From an uncultured Eubacterium sp. (GTDB lineage Bacteria; Bacillota; Clostridia; Peptostreptococcales; Anaerovoracaceae), in assembly GCA_900543485.1 (NCBI GenBank), contig UQRM01000009.1, forward strand, positions 28,165 through 92,164: a stretch of 64,000 nucleotides of DNA, given 5' to 3'. Positions 26,988 through 35,084 of the stretch are shown one piece after another. Each line of letters begins with the position of its first letter. Position 1 is the stretch's first letter. The notes under the pieces were generated by a model. The model saw only the letters and a program-made list of their open reading frames with translations. It was not told the origin of the DNA and ran no database searches. The position numbers were made by a program, and so were the translations under genes.

Positions 26988-27911
26988 TCAGTCGTCATAT
27001 TTCCACGTCTTTTCCGACACGAACACTTCCAATCTGTTGTGAAGAACGCTGAAATTCAAAGGCAGCTTTTCACCATGCTCTCCGTCTATATCAGTGCTGA
27101 TATTTTCCTCCGATTCGATCGTCAGCTCATCTGTCTGGAAATAAAGCACGTGCTTATTGTTGGGGTGCCTTCCCTGCACTACCTCGAACAGCATTGGCCC
27201 CAGCTCCACGATAGGCATCTTCCTGAAGGCGATGACATCCAGTTTGCCGTCATTCATATATGATTCCGGAGACAGCTTTCTGAAGCCCCCGGCCGACTCG
27301 CCATTCATCACCACCATGAAGTATATCTCCTCCTCATATACTTTGTCCGGTGTGATGAGCTTTACAGGCAATGCTCTTATCTGCGGTATCTCGGTGACCG
27401 CCTTGAGATAATAGGCCAATGTACCTATGGCATTCTTCAGGTTGGGATCGGTCTTCTGGCTGACATCTATCAGCGCTCCCAAAGCTGTCACATTGACGAA
27501 ATATCTGTTGTTGACTACTCCTACATCCACACTGGTAGTCTTGTTCCCCAGCGCTATATCCAGCTGATAATTTATTTCGTTAGGCAGCTCGAAATAGTAG
27601 GCGAAATCATTTGCTGTCCCTGCCGGGAGTATGGCCAGCGGCAGATGTATGTCATGCCTCACCATAGCGTTGACACACAGATTTATCGTCCCATCTCCAC
27701 CGGCGGCTATGACACGACTGAATTCGCCAGGGTCGATCTCTCCCATAACTTTATCTATGACGATCCCTTTGGCCGCCCTCACAGGTACGACCTGATACCC
27801 CGCCTCCTGACATCTGTCTACTATGTAATCCAAATTGTTCTTGAAGACTCCGCTTCCGGAATGGGCGTTGTAATAAAGAAGAATCTTATCAGTTTTTTTA
27901 CCTTCCGCCAT
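26988..27911 (-). CDS. Diacylglycerol/lipid kinase (DagK/YegS family)
   Basis: The 307-residue protein has the lipid-kinase catalytic motifs: the N-terminal nucleotide region KILLYYNAHSGSGVFKNNLD, the glycine-rich GGDGTINLCVNAM (about residues 72-84), LPAGTANDFAYYFELP, and a C-terminal beta-sandwich with YMNDGKLDVIAFRK. The family phosphorylates diacylglycerol or related lipids in phospholipid turnover at the membrane. The start overlaps the folC stop by 14 bases, with GGAGG ten bases upstream inside folC, so the two are translationally linked. Confidence 0.9.
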   Translation of the reverse strand: MAEGKKTDKILLYYNAHSGSGVFKNNLDYIVDRCQEAGYQVVPVRAAKGIVIDKVMGEIDPGEFSRVIAAGGDGTINLCVNAMVRHDIHLPLAILPAGTANDFAYYFELPNEINYQLDIALGNKTTSVDVGVVNNRYFVNVTALGALIDVSQKTDPNLKNAIGTLAYYLKAVTEIPQIRALPVKLITPDKVYEEEIYFMVVMNGESAGGFRKLSPESYMNDGKLDVIAFRKMPIVELGPMLFEVVQGRHPNNKHVLYFQTDELTIESEENISTDIDGEHGEKLPLNFSVLHNRLEVFVSEKTWKYDD

Positions 27912-29193
27912 CTTTTATCATCCTCCTGATATCGCTTATAAGATATAACGAGCCCGCGAACAATATCACGTCGCAGCAGTTCTTCCTGCTTTCAGCAAGT
28001 GCCAGGCTATCCTCCGGACTGGGCGCTACGTCAGGCTCCACCCCCATACTCTTCAGACGCTCCGCCAACTCCTCCGCTTTCATTTTCCGCGGATTATCCG
28101 GCTCCGTAACTATTATATCCTTTGTTATCCCGATCAACGAATGCAAGATATCGTTTACAGCTTTGTCGGCCAGCATTCCTGTCACCAGCAAGATACGGCT
28201 GCCCTCAAAATGACGTTTCATAGTATCATACAGCGCCTTTGCCCCGGCTTCATTATGAGCTCCGTCCACGATGATGACCGGGTCTTCTCCCAGTATCTCG
28301 AAACGCCCCGGCTGCACGGCTTTCTTAAGGCCCCGGTAAAGCGCCTGTCTTTCCACCTTTATCGTTCTTTCTTTACGAAGCACCTCTATCACGGCCAGCG
28401 CTGTCTTCAGATTTTCCACCTGATGGCGTCCCGCCATGGACAATTCAACATCACTGTAATCCGTCCCGTACATCTCCAATGTCACCGTCTGAGAAAAGGG
28501 AGTCTCGTGGGACACACCGGCCCTGATGCGCGATACGTCGTAGAGACGGCAGCCCTTTTCGTAGGCTGTCCTGGCTATGACAGCCGCCGCGTCGCGGTCA
28601 CTGACGTTGGACACTACCGGGACTGCCGGCTTTATTATCCCGGCTTTTTCGGCCGCTATCTCCGCCAGGGTATTTCCCAGCACATTCATATGGTCGTATG
28701 AAATGGAACAGATAGCGCATATGAGGGGCTTGTCGATTATATTGGTGGAATCGCCTCTGCCTCCCAGACCGACCTCAAGTATCACTATATCAGCGTCCTT
28801 TTCGGCGAAGTACAACAGGCCTATAGCTGTAACCACCTCAAACTCTGTCGGTGATTCCGATCCTTCCGCCACCATTTCGGCAGCGGCCGCCAGAACTCTG
28901 TTCCCGTATGCCTCCAGGTCGCTGTCGGAGATATTCTCTCCTCCTAACTGTATCCTCTCGTTGAAACTTTCGATGAAAGGTGATGTGAAAAGACCTACGC
29001 TGTAACCACACTCCGCCAGGCCAGCCTCCAGGAACTTGCAGACCGAACCTTTTCCGTTGGTTCCTGCCACATGGATGACATCCAGCTCTTCCTGAGGATC
29101 GCCCAGCTTTTCCATCAGTGTCTCCATGCGTTCAAGTCCCAGGACACTGCCAAATTTATTGAATTCGTGTATTTTTCCTATGATATCTGTCAT
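27898..29193 (-). CDS. folC: Folylpolyglutamate synthase / dihydrofolate synthase
   Basis: The 431-residue Mur-ligase-type enzyme has the P-loop VAGTNGKGSVCKFLEAGL (about 43-60), the second-loop region GLFTSPFIESFNERIQL, the Mg-binding segment VILEVGLGGRGDSTNII, SYDHMNVLGNTLAEIAAEKAGI and C-terminal VDGAHNEAGAKAL. It adds glutamates to folates, which keeps them in the cell, and thereby supports the fhs-fchA-folD module at 37-40 kb. The start codon overlaps the valS stop (ATGA), and the 3' end overlaps dagK. Confidence 0.95.
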   Translation of the reverse strand: MTDIIGKIHEFNKFGSVLGLERMETLMEKLGDPQEELDVIHVAGTNGKGSVCKFLEAGLAECGYSVGLFTSPFIESFNERIQLGGENISDSDLEAYGNRVLAAAAEMVAEGSESPTEFEVVTAIGLLYFAEKDADIVILEVGLGGRGDSTNIIDKPLICAICSISYDHMNVLGNTLAEIAAEKAGIIKPAVPVVSNVSDRDAAAVIARTAYEKGCRLYDVSRIRAGVSHETPFSQTVTLEMYGTDYSDVELSMAGRHQVENLKTALAVIEVLRKERTIKVERQALYRGLKKAVQPGRFEILGEDPVIIVDGAHNEAGAKALYDTMKRHFEGSRILLVTGMLADKAVNDILHSLIGITKDIIVTEPDNPRKMKAEELAERLKSMGVEPDVAPSPEDSLALAESRKNCCDVILFAGSLYLISDIRRMIKDGGR

Positions 29194-31886
29194 TTCACCT
29201 TTTTCTCGACAAGAGCCAGTCTTTCACATACCTTGGCAAGCATTTCCTCATATTTGACCTTTTTGGCCTTTTCCTCGTTTATGACTTTTTCAGGAGCTTT
29301 ACTGATGAAGCCTTCGTTGGACAGCTTTCCATCCACTCGCTTCACTTCGCTCTCCAGCTTCTTCTTTTCCTTTTTGAGCCTGTCCAGCTCTGCCTCGTAA
29401 TCCATGATATCATCGAGAGGGATAAAGACCTCCGCTCCGTCCACTACTGCGGACATAACCTCTTCAGGCACATCAGCCTTGCTGGCAGCGAAAATTATCT
29501 CCGTTATATTGGCCAGATTCTCGATGTAGCGCACTCCGGCTCTCACCACAGGTTCTTTGCCGTCAGCGCAGAGCATCACAGCCCGCAGCTTCCTGCTCGG
29601 AGCCGCATCAGCTTCGGCTCTTATATTTCTGATGCTCCTGATGATATCCATAGCCATTTCCAGCTTCTCCGCTTCTTCCGGGAAAGTCAGCGCTTCATCG
29701 TAGAGCGGCCAGCGTTCCTTTATCAGGAAATTGTCCGGATTGTCCTTCGCGGCTCTGCCTTTTGGCAGATACGTCCAGATCTCCTCGGTTATATATGGCA
29801 TGAATGGATGGAGCAATCTCAGCATATCCTTGAGGACTCTCACAAGAACAGCTCTGGCTATCTGCTTGTCAGTCTCATCATCGCCGTAAAGTCTTCCTTT
29901 CACGATCTCGATGTACCAGTCGCAGAATTCGTTCCAGATGAGATCATATGCCCTCTGTCCCGCCAATGCCAGATCGAATTTTTCCATAGTTTCTGTTATA
30001 TACCTGACCGCATCGTTGACTCTGGATATTATCCACTTATCCTCGTCTCTGAGGGCAGCAGCCTTCAGGTCGGTCAGGTCGGCCATCTTTCTGAAATCAC
30101 CATCATCGTCCTGCAGATTCATTATCACGAACCTGGACGCGTTCCACAGCTTGTTGGCGAAATTCCTGGCCGATTCCAGTCTGTCGGTCTTGAATCGCAT
30201 ATCGTTACCGGGAGTTATACCTGTAGTGAGCATGAATCTCAACGCGTCGGCTCCATACTGGTCTATGATCTCCAGCGGGTCTATACCATTGCCCAGGGAT
30301 TTGCTCATTTTTCGGCCCTGCGCGTCTCTCACCAGACCATGGACGTAGACGTATTTGAACGGGACTTTCCCTGTAGTCTCCAGAGCCGAGAACACCATCC
30401 TCACTACCCAGAAGAATATGATATCATATCCCGTCACCAGCACATCAGTAGGATAGAAATACCTGAAATCTTCCGTCTCCTCCGGCCAGCCCAGAGTAGA
30501 AAACGGCCACAGAGCCGACGAGAACCATGTATCCAATACATCCTCATCCTGCTTTATATTGGCGCCACCACACTTGCTGCATTTGTCGGGGGCTGTCTCG
30601 GCCACCATCAGTTCACCGCAGTCCTGACAATAATAGGCCGGTATCCTGTGGCCCCACCAGAGCTGCCTCGAGATGCACCAGTCTCTTATCTCCTCCAGCC
30701 ATCTCAGATATGTCTTCTCGAATCTTTCAGGCACATGTATCAGCTCACCCTTCTTCGCTGCCTCTATGGCAGGTTTGGCCAGCTGATCCATCTTGACGAA
30801 CCACTGATCGGAAAGCATTGGCTCCACTACTGTACCGCACCTGTAACATTCACCTACAGGTATGACTTTTTCCTCAGTCCTGACCAGATATCCCGCCTCA
30901 TCCAGGTCTTTGACCCACGCCTTACGGCATTCATATCTGTCCATGCCTTCATATTTTCCGGCCAGACTGTTCATCGTCGCGTCAGGATCTATGCAGGACA
31001 GATTCTCGAGATCATGTCTCTGCCCTACCTCGAAGTCATTAGGATCGTGGGCCGGCGTTATCTTAACAGCACCTGTTCCCTTCTCCGGATCAGGATATGG
31101 GTCGGCCACTACAGGGATCTCCCTGCCTACCAGCGGCAAGATCACCTTTTTACCTACCATTTCCCTGTATCTCTCATCGTCCGGATGTACGGCAATGGCC
31201 ACATCTCCAAACATGGTCTCAGGTCTGGAAGTCGCCACTACGATGCCTTCGCCCCCATCGGCCGCAGGATATCTGAAATACCAGTACATCCCGTTCCTGT
31301 CCTCGTGTTCTACCTCGGCATCCGAAAGAGATGTCCCGCATTCGGGACACCAGTTGATGAGCCTGTTGCCTTTGTATATGAGGCCCTTGTTATAAAGCTG
31401 CACGAAGAAATGATTCACCGCTCTGCTGCACCCTTCGTCCATGGTGAACCGTTCTCTGCTCCAGTCACAGGAATCGCCCAGCTTTCGACACTGCTTCGTT
31501 ATCTTGCCTCCGAATTCTTCCTTCCATGCCCATGCTCTTTTGAGGAATTCCTCTCTTCCCAGGTCTTCTTTCTCCAGACCTTCCTCTTCTCTTATCCTGT
31601 TGACCACCTTCACCTCAGTGGCGATACTTGCATGATCGCTTCCCGGAAGCCAGAGAGCGCTGTATCCCTGAAGACGCTTGAACCTGGTCAGCACGTCCTG
31701 CAGCGTCTGATCCAGCGCATGTCCCATGTGGAGCTGCCCTGTTATGTTTGGAGGCGGCATCACTATGGTGAAAGGTTTCTTGTCAGGGTCCCTTTCAGCT
31801 CTGAAGGCCCCGCTTTTTTCCCACATCTCGTAGATCCTGTCCTCAAAACTCTTCGGATCATATGTTTTCGCTAAATTCTTTTCCAT
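29190..31886 (-). CDS. valS: Valyl-tRNA synthetase
   Basis: The 898-residue class I synthetase is full length. It contains the HIGH motif as PPNITGQLHMGHALDQTLQD (near residue 45), a zinc-binding pair (WCPECGTSLSDAEVEHEDRN and the second set YYCQDCGELMVAETAPDKCSKCGG), the editing domain between, and KMSKS as GRKMSKSLGNGIDPLE (near 524). An anticodon-binding helix bundle and a C-terminal coiled coil (DRLKKEKKKLESEVKRVDGKL) complete it. It charges tRNA-Val. A 4-base overlap couples it to folC, and the upstream neighbour ends 23 bases before it. No T-box is visible. Confidence 0.97.
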   Translation of the reverse strand: MEKNLAKTYDPKSFEDRIYEMWEKSGAFRAERDPDKKPFTIVMPPPNITGQLHMGHALDQTLQDVLTRFKRLQGYSALWLPGSDHASIATEVKVVNRIREEEGLEKEDLGREEFLKRAWAWKEEFGGKITKQCRKLGDSCDWSRERFTMDEGCSRAVNHFFVQLYNKGLIYKGNRLINWCPECGTSLSDAEVEHEDRNGMYWYFRYPAADGGEGIVVATSRPETMFGDVAIAVHPDDERYREMVGKKVILPLVGREIPVVADPYPDPEKGTGAVKITPAHDPNDFEVGQRHDLENLSCIDPDATMNSLAGKYEGMDRYECRKAWVKDLDEAGYLVRTEEKVIPVGECYRCGTVVEPMLSDQWFVKMDQLAKPAIEAAKKGELIHVPERFEKTYLRWLEEIRDWCISRQLWWGHRIPAYYCQDCGELMVAETAPDKCSKCGGANIKQDEDVLDTWFSSALWPFSTLGWPEETEDFRYFYPTDVLVTGYDIIFFWVVRMVFSALETTGKVPFKYVYVHGLVRDAQGRKMSKSLGNGIDPLEIIDQYGADALRFMLTTGITPGNDMRFKTDRLESARNFANKLWNASRFVIMNLQDDDGDFRKMADLTDLKAAALRDEDKWIISRVNDAVRYITETMEKFDLALAGQRAYDLIWNEFCDWYIEIVKGRLYGDDETDKQIARAVLVRVLKDMLRLLHPFMPYITEEIWTYLPKGRAAKDNPDNFLIKERWPLYDEALTFPEEAEKLEMAMDIIRSIRNIRAEADAAPSRKLRAVMLCADGKEPVVRAGVRYIENLANITEIIFAASKADVPEEVMSAVVDGAEVFIPLDDIMDYEAELDRLKKEKKKLESEVKRVDGKLSNEGFISKAPEKVINEEKAKKVKYEEMLAKVCERLALVEKKVK

Positions 31887-31909
31887 CTTTTCAATATCTC
31901 CTTACCGCT

Positions 31910-32407
31910 TCAGGCCGCCAGGCCTTTTTTTCTCTGTTCTTCATATTTTCTCTTCGCGCGGACACCGTATACACCGCCTGCGATGCTGACGACAGCTAAT
32001 ATCACCGCTATTATGGCATATGTCTTGTACACTCCTCCAAATCTATCAAATTCCATCTCCTGAGCTCCATCAGCTGTGACTTTGTACCGGTAGATATCCC
32101 ACCCGGTATCCAGATTGACGTCTATATGATCATCTCCATTGGACATGATGCCTTCCTCGTATTCGTAATTATCGGCGAAACGCGTAAATATGGCTACTCC
32201 AAATTCCGACTCCCCGACTGTGAAAACATACATGGCTTTATTGCCATGCTCCTCTGTCGCCGTCACTGCTATATCATCGGCTTCGGATTCCTTCTCTATT
32301 ATGGATACCACCTCGCTCTCCGAGGCTCCCGATATATAATCGGTGGCTATTGGAAACAGGACAAAGGCTGCGAATACAAGCCACATCATTATTATCACAT
32401 TCTTCAC
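31910..32407 (-). CDS. Hypothetical bitopic membrane protein
   Basis: I do not recognise this 165-residue protein. It has an N-terminal hydrophobic segment (IIMMWLVFAAFVLFPIA), an acidic middle region of about 95 residues rich in Glu, Asp and aromatic residues (EEHGNKAMYVFTVGESEFGV), and a second helix near the C terminus (YAIIAVILAVVSIAGGVYG) followed by a basic tail. The middle part is probably outside the membrane. It overlaps the SseB-like gene by four bases (ATGA) and precedes valS by 23 bases, so it belongs to that operon. Confidence 0.8.
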   Translation of the reverse strand: MKNVIIMMWLVFAAFVLFPIATDYISGASESEVVSIIEKESEADDIAVTATEEHGNKAMYVFTVGESEFGVAIFTRFADNYEYEEGIMSNGDDHIDVNLDTGWDIYRYKVTADGAQEMEFDRFGGVYKTYAIIAVILAVVSIAGGVYGVRAKRKYEEQRKKGLAA

Positions 32408-32874
32408 TTTCCGCCCGCTCCTTTCCTTTCCTTTTCCATGTCGCGCTTCATGGCCGCGACCATTTCCGTTCTGAAGCAGAGATTATCACTCATAGGGTTT
32501 ATGGAAAACCCGGCGATACCGCTCTGAGGCATCAACAATATTGCTGCCAGGTCATCAAAGTTAACAATCATACTGTGCTGATCCTTTTCGATATCACACT
32601 TCAGCATTTCCTCTCCATCTGTGAAGACCGGATAGTAAAGTTCTCCATTTTTAGCCTTTATCAACTCAAAGCTTATCCTGGTGTCCTTCTCGAGCACCAC
32701 TTCCTTCAGCTTCTCATCGTACTCAGGATCTTTGTCCATGGAAACCGGAATCAACAGTCTTGCCTTCACCACTTCATTGAGCAGTCTTACGGAGTTCTCC
32801 TCGTTAGGCTCCTTTCGCGCATCTTTTATGGCTTTTTTCAGAGCCGGATTCTTAACGGGCTTTGCCTGTTCCAT
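32404..32874 (-). CDS. SseB N-terminal-domain protein
   Basis: The 156-residue soluble protein matches the SseB N-terminal domain pattern: NSVRLLNEVVKARLLIPVSMDKD at the start, LYYPVFTDGEEMLKC in the middle, and DLAAILLMPQSGIAGFSINPMSDNLCFRTEMV near the end. Family members occur widely in Firmicutes and Enterobacteria, but their biochemical role is not established. It is cotranscribed with the membrane protein downstream by ATGA overlap. The larC-type gene ends 33 bases upstream. Confidence 0.75.
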   Translation of the reverse strand: MEQAKPVKNPALKKAIKDARKEPNEENSVRLLNEVVKARLLIPVSMDKDPEYDEKLKEVVLEKDTRISFELIKAKNGELYYPVFTDGEEMLKCDIEKDQHSMIVNFDDLAAILLMPQSGIAGFSINPMSDNLCFRTEMVAAMKRDMEKERKGAGGK

Positions 32875-32906
32875 CGTCGATATTCCTCCTTATCTGTCCC
32901 TCCGGA

Positions 32907-33635
32907 TCATATTTCCAAAAGATATGCCTTAAGACCTGGACGTCCTGTCGATCTGCTGCCCCTCGCCTCTGTCTCCGCCAGCACTTTCGCCTGAGCCAAC
33001 AGACCATCGCCATATGTCCCGCATGTCAGTCCCGCCCCAGTTTCCGTTTGTGCTCCTATCCCCATCAAGCCTGCCAATCCCGAGGGTGTGACCATCTCCG
33101 TCTCCACATCAGCACTCCTGAAGACGTAGCTGCATTTTTCACGAAGCGCCATCACCGCCGGCACCGGAACACTTATCTCACCGTGGCTGCACAGGATAGT
33201 GCCGTGCCCGTCATATATATCAGAGACCACCACTTTATCAGGTGCTATGATTTCAAGCGCCATCCCTATCGCCAGCGCATTCTTCACCGCTTCGTCCCTG
33301 CCGACTTCATGGAAATGCACTGTTTCCAATGTCGCGTCATGTACCTTCGCTTCAGCTTCCGCTATATGGCTGTATATATCGAGAGCGGTCTCCTTCGCCG
33401 CCTCTGAAAATCCGCTTTCTTCTATGATTTCTCTGACCTTCCTGAAGCTCCTGCCGTGACCATGACTGTGTCCATGGTGTTTTTCACGATCATCGTGGCC
33501 TTCGTGTTCACCTTTCAGCGTTTCCTTCTCCATCATCTCATATATCCGCGGTCCATTGCCGCTCAAGCTGCTGACGGCATTCAGCAGCATATCGCCGCTT
33601 ATCCCATTACTGCAGTCGAAATATAAAATCTTCAT
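32907..33635 (-). CDS. larC: LarC-type nickel insertion protein, N-terminal domain only
   Basis: The 242-residue protein matches the N-terminal half of LarC: KILYFDCSNGISGDMLLNAV at the start, a histidine-rich loop (EKHHGHSHGHG, about residues 52-62), ETVHFHEVGRDEAVKNALAIG, and GEISVPVPAVMALREKC ... ETEMVTPSGLAGLMG. LarC uses CTP and nickel to finish the nickel-pincer cofactor of lactate racemase and related enzymes. The family is usually about 400 residues, or split into larC1 and larC2 joined by ribosomal frameshifting. Here the next gene is the SseB-like protein, and I see no larC2 frame behind the stop. Either a separate C-terminal half lies elsewhere or this is a shortened nickel-binding form. 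Confidence 0.83.
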   Translation of the reverse strand: MKILYFDCSNGISGDMLLNAVSSLSGNGPRIYEMMEKETLKGEHEGHDDREKHHGHSHGHGRSFRKVREIIEESGFSEAAKETALDIYSHIAEAEAKVHDATLETVHFHEVGRDEAVKNALAIGMALEIIAPDKVVVSDIYDGHGTILCSHGEISVPVPAVMALREKCSYVFRSADVETEMVTPSGLAGLMGIGAQTETGAGLTCGTYGDGLLAQAKVLAETEARGSRSTGRPGLKAYLLEI

Positions 33636-33858
33636 CGATCTACCATCCTCTTCCTAAAAAGATACTACCTTTTAATATACATTGAATGGCCGAAAAAGTA
33701 AAGTATCAAAACCGCTGCAACAACTGTCTCTCGGTCGACAGAACGGTATGACGTCACCTGCGCGCCGGTATCATGATGTTTCCCCGTATTTACATTTTGA
33801 TGATATGGGATTATAATTGTATATATTAAAATACAGCAGACGTATACATTATATGCGT

Positions 33859-33872
33859 CTCCTGAACAGGAG
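33859..33872 (+). promoter_or_regulatory. Palindrome covering the ribosome binding site of the LuxR-type gene
   Basis: CTCCTGAACAGGAG spans the AGGAGG ribosome site six bases before the ATG at 33878. As RNA it could fold (CTCCT with AGGAG) and hide the site; as DNA it could be an operator. Both readings are inference. Confidence 0.4.
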
Positions 33873-33877
33873 GCCTG

Positions 33878-34678
33878 ATGAAAAAACTTGAACAGCGAGA
33901 ATGGGCATTCATAGACGACATAGTCTACTACATCTACAATAATGACGACTTCATAGACGAGCGAAAGACTTTCCTTTCCTTTATAAATCAGCTGATACCC
34001 AATAACTTCTCCGTATTTCACCTCTCCGACAGATCTGGCGAACATCTTCTTTGCGATCCCGTCATATTCGTACCGGGAGAAAAGAACGGAGCCACTGTCG
34101 AGCAGATCGAAACCATCTACCGTTATATAGAGAAATACGAAGAAGAAGACTTCGGGAAATGGATAATGCTGGTTGGCAAGAGAGACGTATACAGAGAAAT
34201 GGATCTCATCGATGACAACGATATCCGAGCCACCGGATATTTCAACGACACCTACGCGACGTTCAATGTCAAATACAGCATGCAGATAATATCAGCCTAT
34301 AACAAGGAATTCCAGGGTGCCATCGTTCTGGGCCGAAGCAAAGAGGACGGTGACTTTTCCGATAAGGAGCTGTATATGATGGAAATCATAAACAAGCATC
34401 TGAGTCTGAAGCTATACAAGCTGTCCCACCGTTCTCCGTCCGATGGCAATGTCTATACTCATCTCGATGAGAAAATTTATGAAATGGCAGAAGACAGTAT
34501 GCTGACAAAGAGAGAGACCGAGGTGGTCTTCAAGGTAGTCAAAGAGAGCATGACCAACGAAGAGATATGCAGCGACCTCTGCATCACAGCTCACACCCTC
34601 AATAAACATCTCAGCAATATATACATGAAATGTGGCGTCAACAGCAGAGTAGCGCTGATACAAAAAGCTCTTTCATAA
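33878..34678 (+). CDS. LuxR-type transcriptional regulator
   Basis: The 266-residue protein ends in a LuxR/GerE helix-turn-helix (residues about 205-262): LTKRETEVVFKVVKESMTNEEICSDLCITAHTLNKHLSNIYMKCGVNSR. The N-terminal 190 residues resemble a GAF/PAS-like sensing region (FVPGEKNGATVEQIETIYRYIEKYEEEDFG ... IISAYNKEFQGAIVLGRSK) with no recognised ligand site. It precedes an NhaC-type antiporter in the same direction and could control it. A terminator lies directly after it, so the antiporter has its own promoter region. Confidence 0.87.
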   Translation: MKKLEQREWAFIDDIVYYIYNNDDFIDERKTFLSFINQLIPNNFSVFHLSDRSGEHLLCDPVIFVPGEKNGATVEQIETIYRYIEKYEEEDFGKWIMLVGKRDVYREMDLIDDNDIRATGYFNDTYATFNVKYSMQIISAYNKEFQGAIVLGRSKEDGDFSDKELYMMEIINKHLSLKLYKLSHRSPSDGNVYTHLDEKIYEMAEDSMLTKRETEVVFKVVKESMTNEEICSDLCITAHTLNKHLSNIYMKCGVNSRVALIQKALS

Positions 34679-34687
34679 GTTCGTCAT

Positions 34688-34728
34688 AGCCGCGCGGCAG
34701 GTAACGACCTCCCCTGCGGCTTTTTTTA
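34688..34728 (+). terminator. Terminator after the LuxR-type regulator
   Basis: AGCCGCGCGGCAGG pairs with CCTGCGGCT (with a bulge), followed by TTTTTTT. Confidence 0.85.
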
Positions 34729-35084
34729 TCTTACTTTATCTTATTTTTGTCATACTATTTATGTGTTTGCAGTCTATTGATTATTCATTTCCGAAAATTA
34801 GGTAGCTATTTTTCGTCATTTTTTGTCTTCTGCACCAAATATAGCTTTTTAATGCCATATAATACGCAAATTAATAAAAACGCTGCCGTACAGACAACAT
34901 TTATCATACTCATAAATATGTATTCATTACAAAAACTCTACATATTTTCAGGTATATATACTTTATATCACGGCAATATTCATCAAATTTATCAGTCTTT
35001 TAAACAATTAAAATTATTTGATTTTAACGAATACTTTGTTAACATTTTTTCATGCGAATCAACACATGAAAGGAGCCAGAAAAC
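34729..35084 (+). promoter_or_regulatory. AT-rich 356-bp leader upstream of the NhaC-type gene
   Basis: This stretch has no convincing gene. It is much more AT-rich than its surroundings, contains TATAAT at 34858-34863 without a good -35 box, and ends with a clean ribosome site (AAAGGAGCC) before ATG 35085. It presumably carries the promoter and operator for the antiporter and may bind the LuxR-type regulator encoded just upstream. Confidence 0.4.

Noticed and set aside
29808..31874. 688-codon plus-strand frame opposite valS
   Set aside because: It is an antisense shadow of a clearly conserved valS; no ribosome site or family resemblance.
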